Shown piece after piece: positions 63,268 through 64,000 of a stretch of DNA of 64,000 bases (position 1 is the first letter of the stretch; each line of letters begins with the position of its first letter). The position numbers were made by a program, and so were the translations under genes. Origin of the DNA: JBOGCH01 sp051656645 (GTDB taxonomy: Bacteria > Bacteroidota > Bacteroidia > Bacteroidales > Marinifilaceae); the NCBI GenBank assembly GCA_051656645.1, contig JBOGCH010000040.1, positions 189,550-253,549 of the forward strand, read 5' to 3'. The notes beneath the pieces are model-generated. The model made no database searches. It was not told where the DNA came from and saw nothing but the letters and a program-made list of their open reading frames with translations.

Positions 63268-64000
63268 ATGAGTACTTATCTTTTCAGTATAAAAATGACT
63301 ATACAGGAGGATTTTATCGCATTTTTACAACAACAAAATGAAGAATATCGAAAGCAAATCACTCAACTCACAGCGCAAGTAAGTGAGTTGAGTACACGTA
63401 TTGAATCACTTCTTATAGCCATTGAAAAGGAGAACGAGGATGTTGATGGTCTTCAGTGTAAAAGTAAAGCGCTGGCAAAACTCAATGGGAATGTTTCTGA
63501 AAAAGTGCCCATGGAGCATTTAATGCCTGCTGCTTCCAAACCATCGCCCAAAGATCGAGGTAACAAAAACTGTAAACGCAAAAAGTACCATCCGACGAAA
63601 GTGGAGATTGTTGACGTCTACCCCAATGATCCGGCATTCGATATTAAGCAGGCTCGTGAGATTGGAATCGTAGAATCTTGTCGTTATGTATATCGTCCTG
63701 GGGAACTCGTTAAAATTATCTTCCGACAACATAACTACTCCCAAGACGATACGGTATATCGGAGTTCGGCGCCTGCGGCTCCTTTACTTAATTCCAATTA
63801 TGACGGTTCGTTTATTGCTTGGATGATCTATCTTCACTATATTCATTCCATGCCGATAGAGCGTGTTATCAAGATGCTTCGAGAACAAGGAGTGGAACTC
63901 AGTAAATCTACCGCACATGGATTGATTAGAAAATCGTTCGATTTATTGGACAGATTGTCGCCATCTCTCCGTGAAGCTATTCTTTCCGATCCATACATTA
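63268..64000 (+). CDS. tnpC: IS66 TnpC transposase, 5' part
   Basis: Open from the ATG at 63268 to the window edge, about 244 residues. An N-terminal coiled coil (QQQNEEYRKQITQLTAQVSE) precedes a lysine-rich segment and a zinc-finger-like/transposase N-terminal region. The DDE core is just beginning (NYDGSFIAWMIYLHYIHSMP). An alternative ATG lies at 63295. Confidence 0.88.
   Translation, partial: MSTYLFSIKMTIQEDFIAFLQQQNEEYRKQITQLTAQVSELSTRIESLLIAIEKENEDVDGLQCKSKALAKLNGNVSEKVPMEHLMPAASKPSPKDRGNKNCKRKKYHPTKVEIVDVYPNDPAFDIKQAREIGIVESCRYVYRPGELVKIIFRQHNYSQDDTVYRSSAPAAPLLNSNYDGSFIAWMIYLHYIHSMPIERVIKMLREQGVELSKSTAHGLIRKSFDLLDRLSPSLREAILSDPYI

Larger units (their letters stand above)
62422..64000 (+). 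mobile_element. IS66-family insertion sequence, left part
   Basis: It starts with the IS66-type terminus GTAAGCATCTCCGCGATTAGG at 62422, followed by tnpA, tnpB and tnpC in order; the right end is beyond the window. Its terminus differs from that of the relics at 24.26 and 25.0 kb, so it belongs to another IS66 subgroup. Confidence 0.85.

Overview
The window comes from a Bacteroidales-type chromosome. The signs are a low-GC host, a seven-gene rseC-rnfBCDGEA operon, pyrophosphate-type phosphofructokinase motifs, a DUF4294 gene beside rnpB, TAnnTTTG-type -7 promoter boxes and IS66 elements.

Region 1 (1-23.8 kb) is ordinary host chromosome. It starts with the end of a QueD-like gene, a VOC protein, a secreted Gln/Gly-rich protein and a ROK regulator. 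The Rnf ion-pumping ferredoxin:NAD oxidoreductase operon follows. Next is a fumarate/asparagine module (porin, periplasmic asparaginase, Dcu antiporter), then a lipoprotein, BrnQ, ackA, pta, PPi-type pfk, pgi, a bifunctional nuclease, sdaA, RNase P RNA and a DUF4294 gene.

Region 2 (23.85-25.26 kb and 56.8-64 kb) is an accessory island. An operon on the minus strand encodes a PHP-ABC ATPase (TrlF-like), a small protein, a Septu PtuA-like ATPase and a PtuB-like HNH nuclease. IS66 relics lie on one side and the start of an apparently intact IS66 on the other. The HNH gene is split in two by a prophage. Joining 57636-56800 to 25254-25084 restores one 1,008-nt reading frame, and the sequence ATTAT is duplicated at both junctions.

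Region 3 (25260-56799, about 31.5 kb) is that prophage, a Mu-like transposable phage. It has a Cys-Pro-repeat S24 repressor with palindromic operators. A leftward early operon carries the DDE transposase, a MuB-like ATPase and a DUF3164 protein. A rightward packaging/portal/endolysin block converges on it. A leftward capsid, sheath, tape-measure and baseplate block ends in a diversity-generating retroelement (DGR). In the DGR, the tail-fibre-like target gene carries a variable repeat. A template repeat follows and then a reverse transcriptase. TR and VR differ at 12 positions over 113 bp, and 11 of these are adenines in the TR. The tail assembly chaperone shows a classical A AAA AAG -1 frameshift site.

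The main discoveries are the complete DGR, the prophage that has inactivated a host antiviral gene, the four-gene PHP/ATPase/HNH cassette, two copies of a tRNA T-arm-like element in the early operon, and the repeat-bearing repressor with its operator array.
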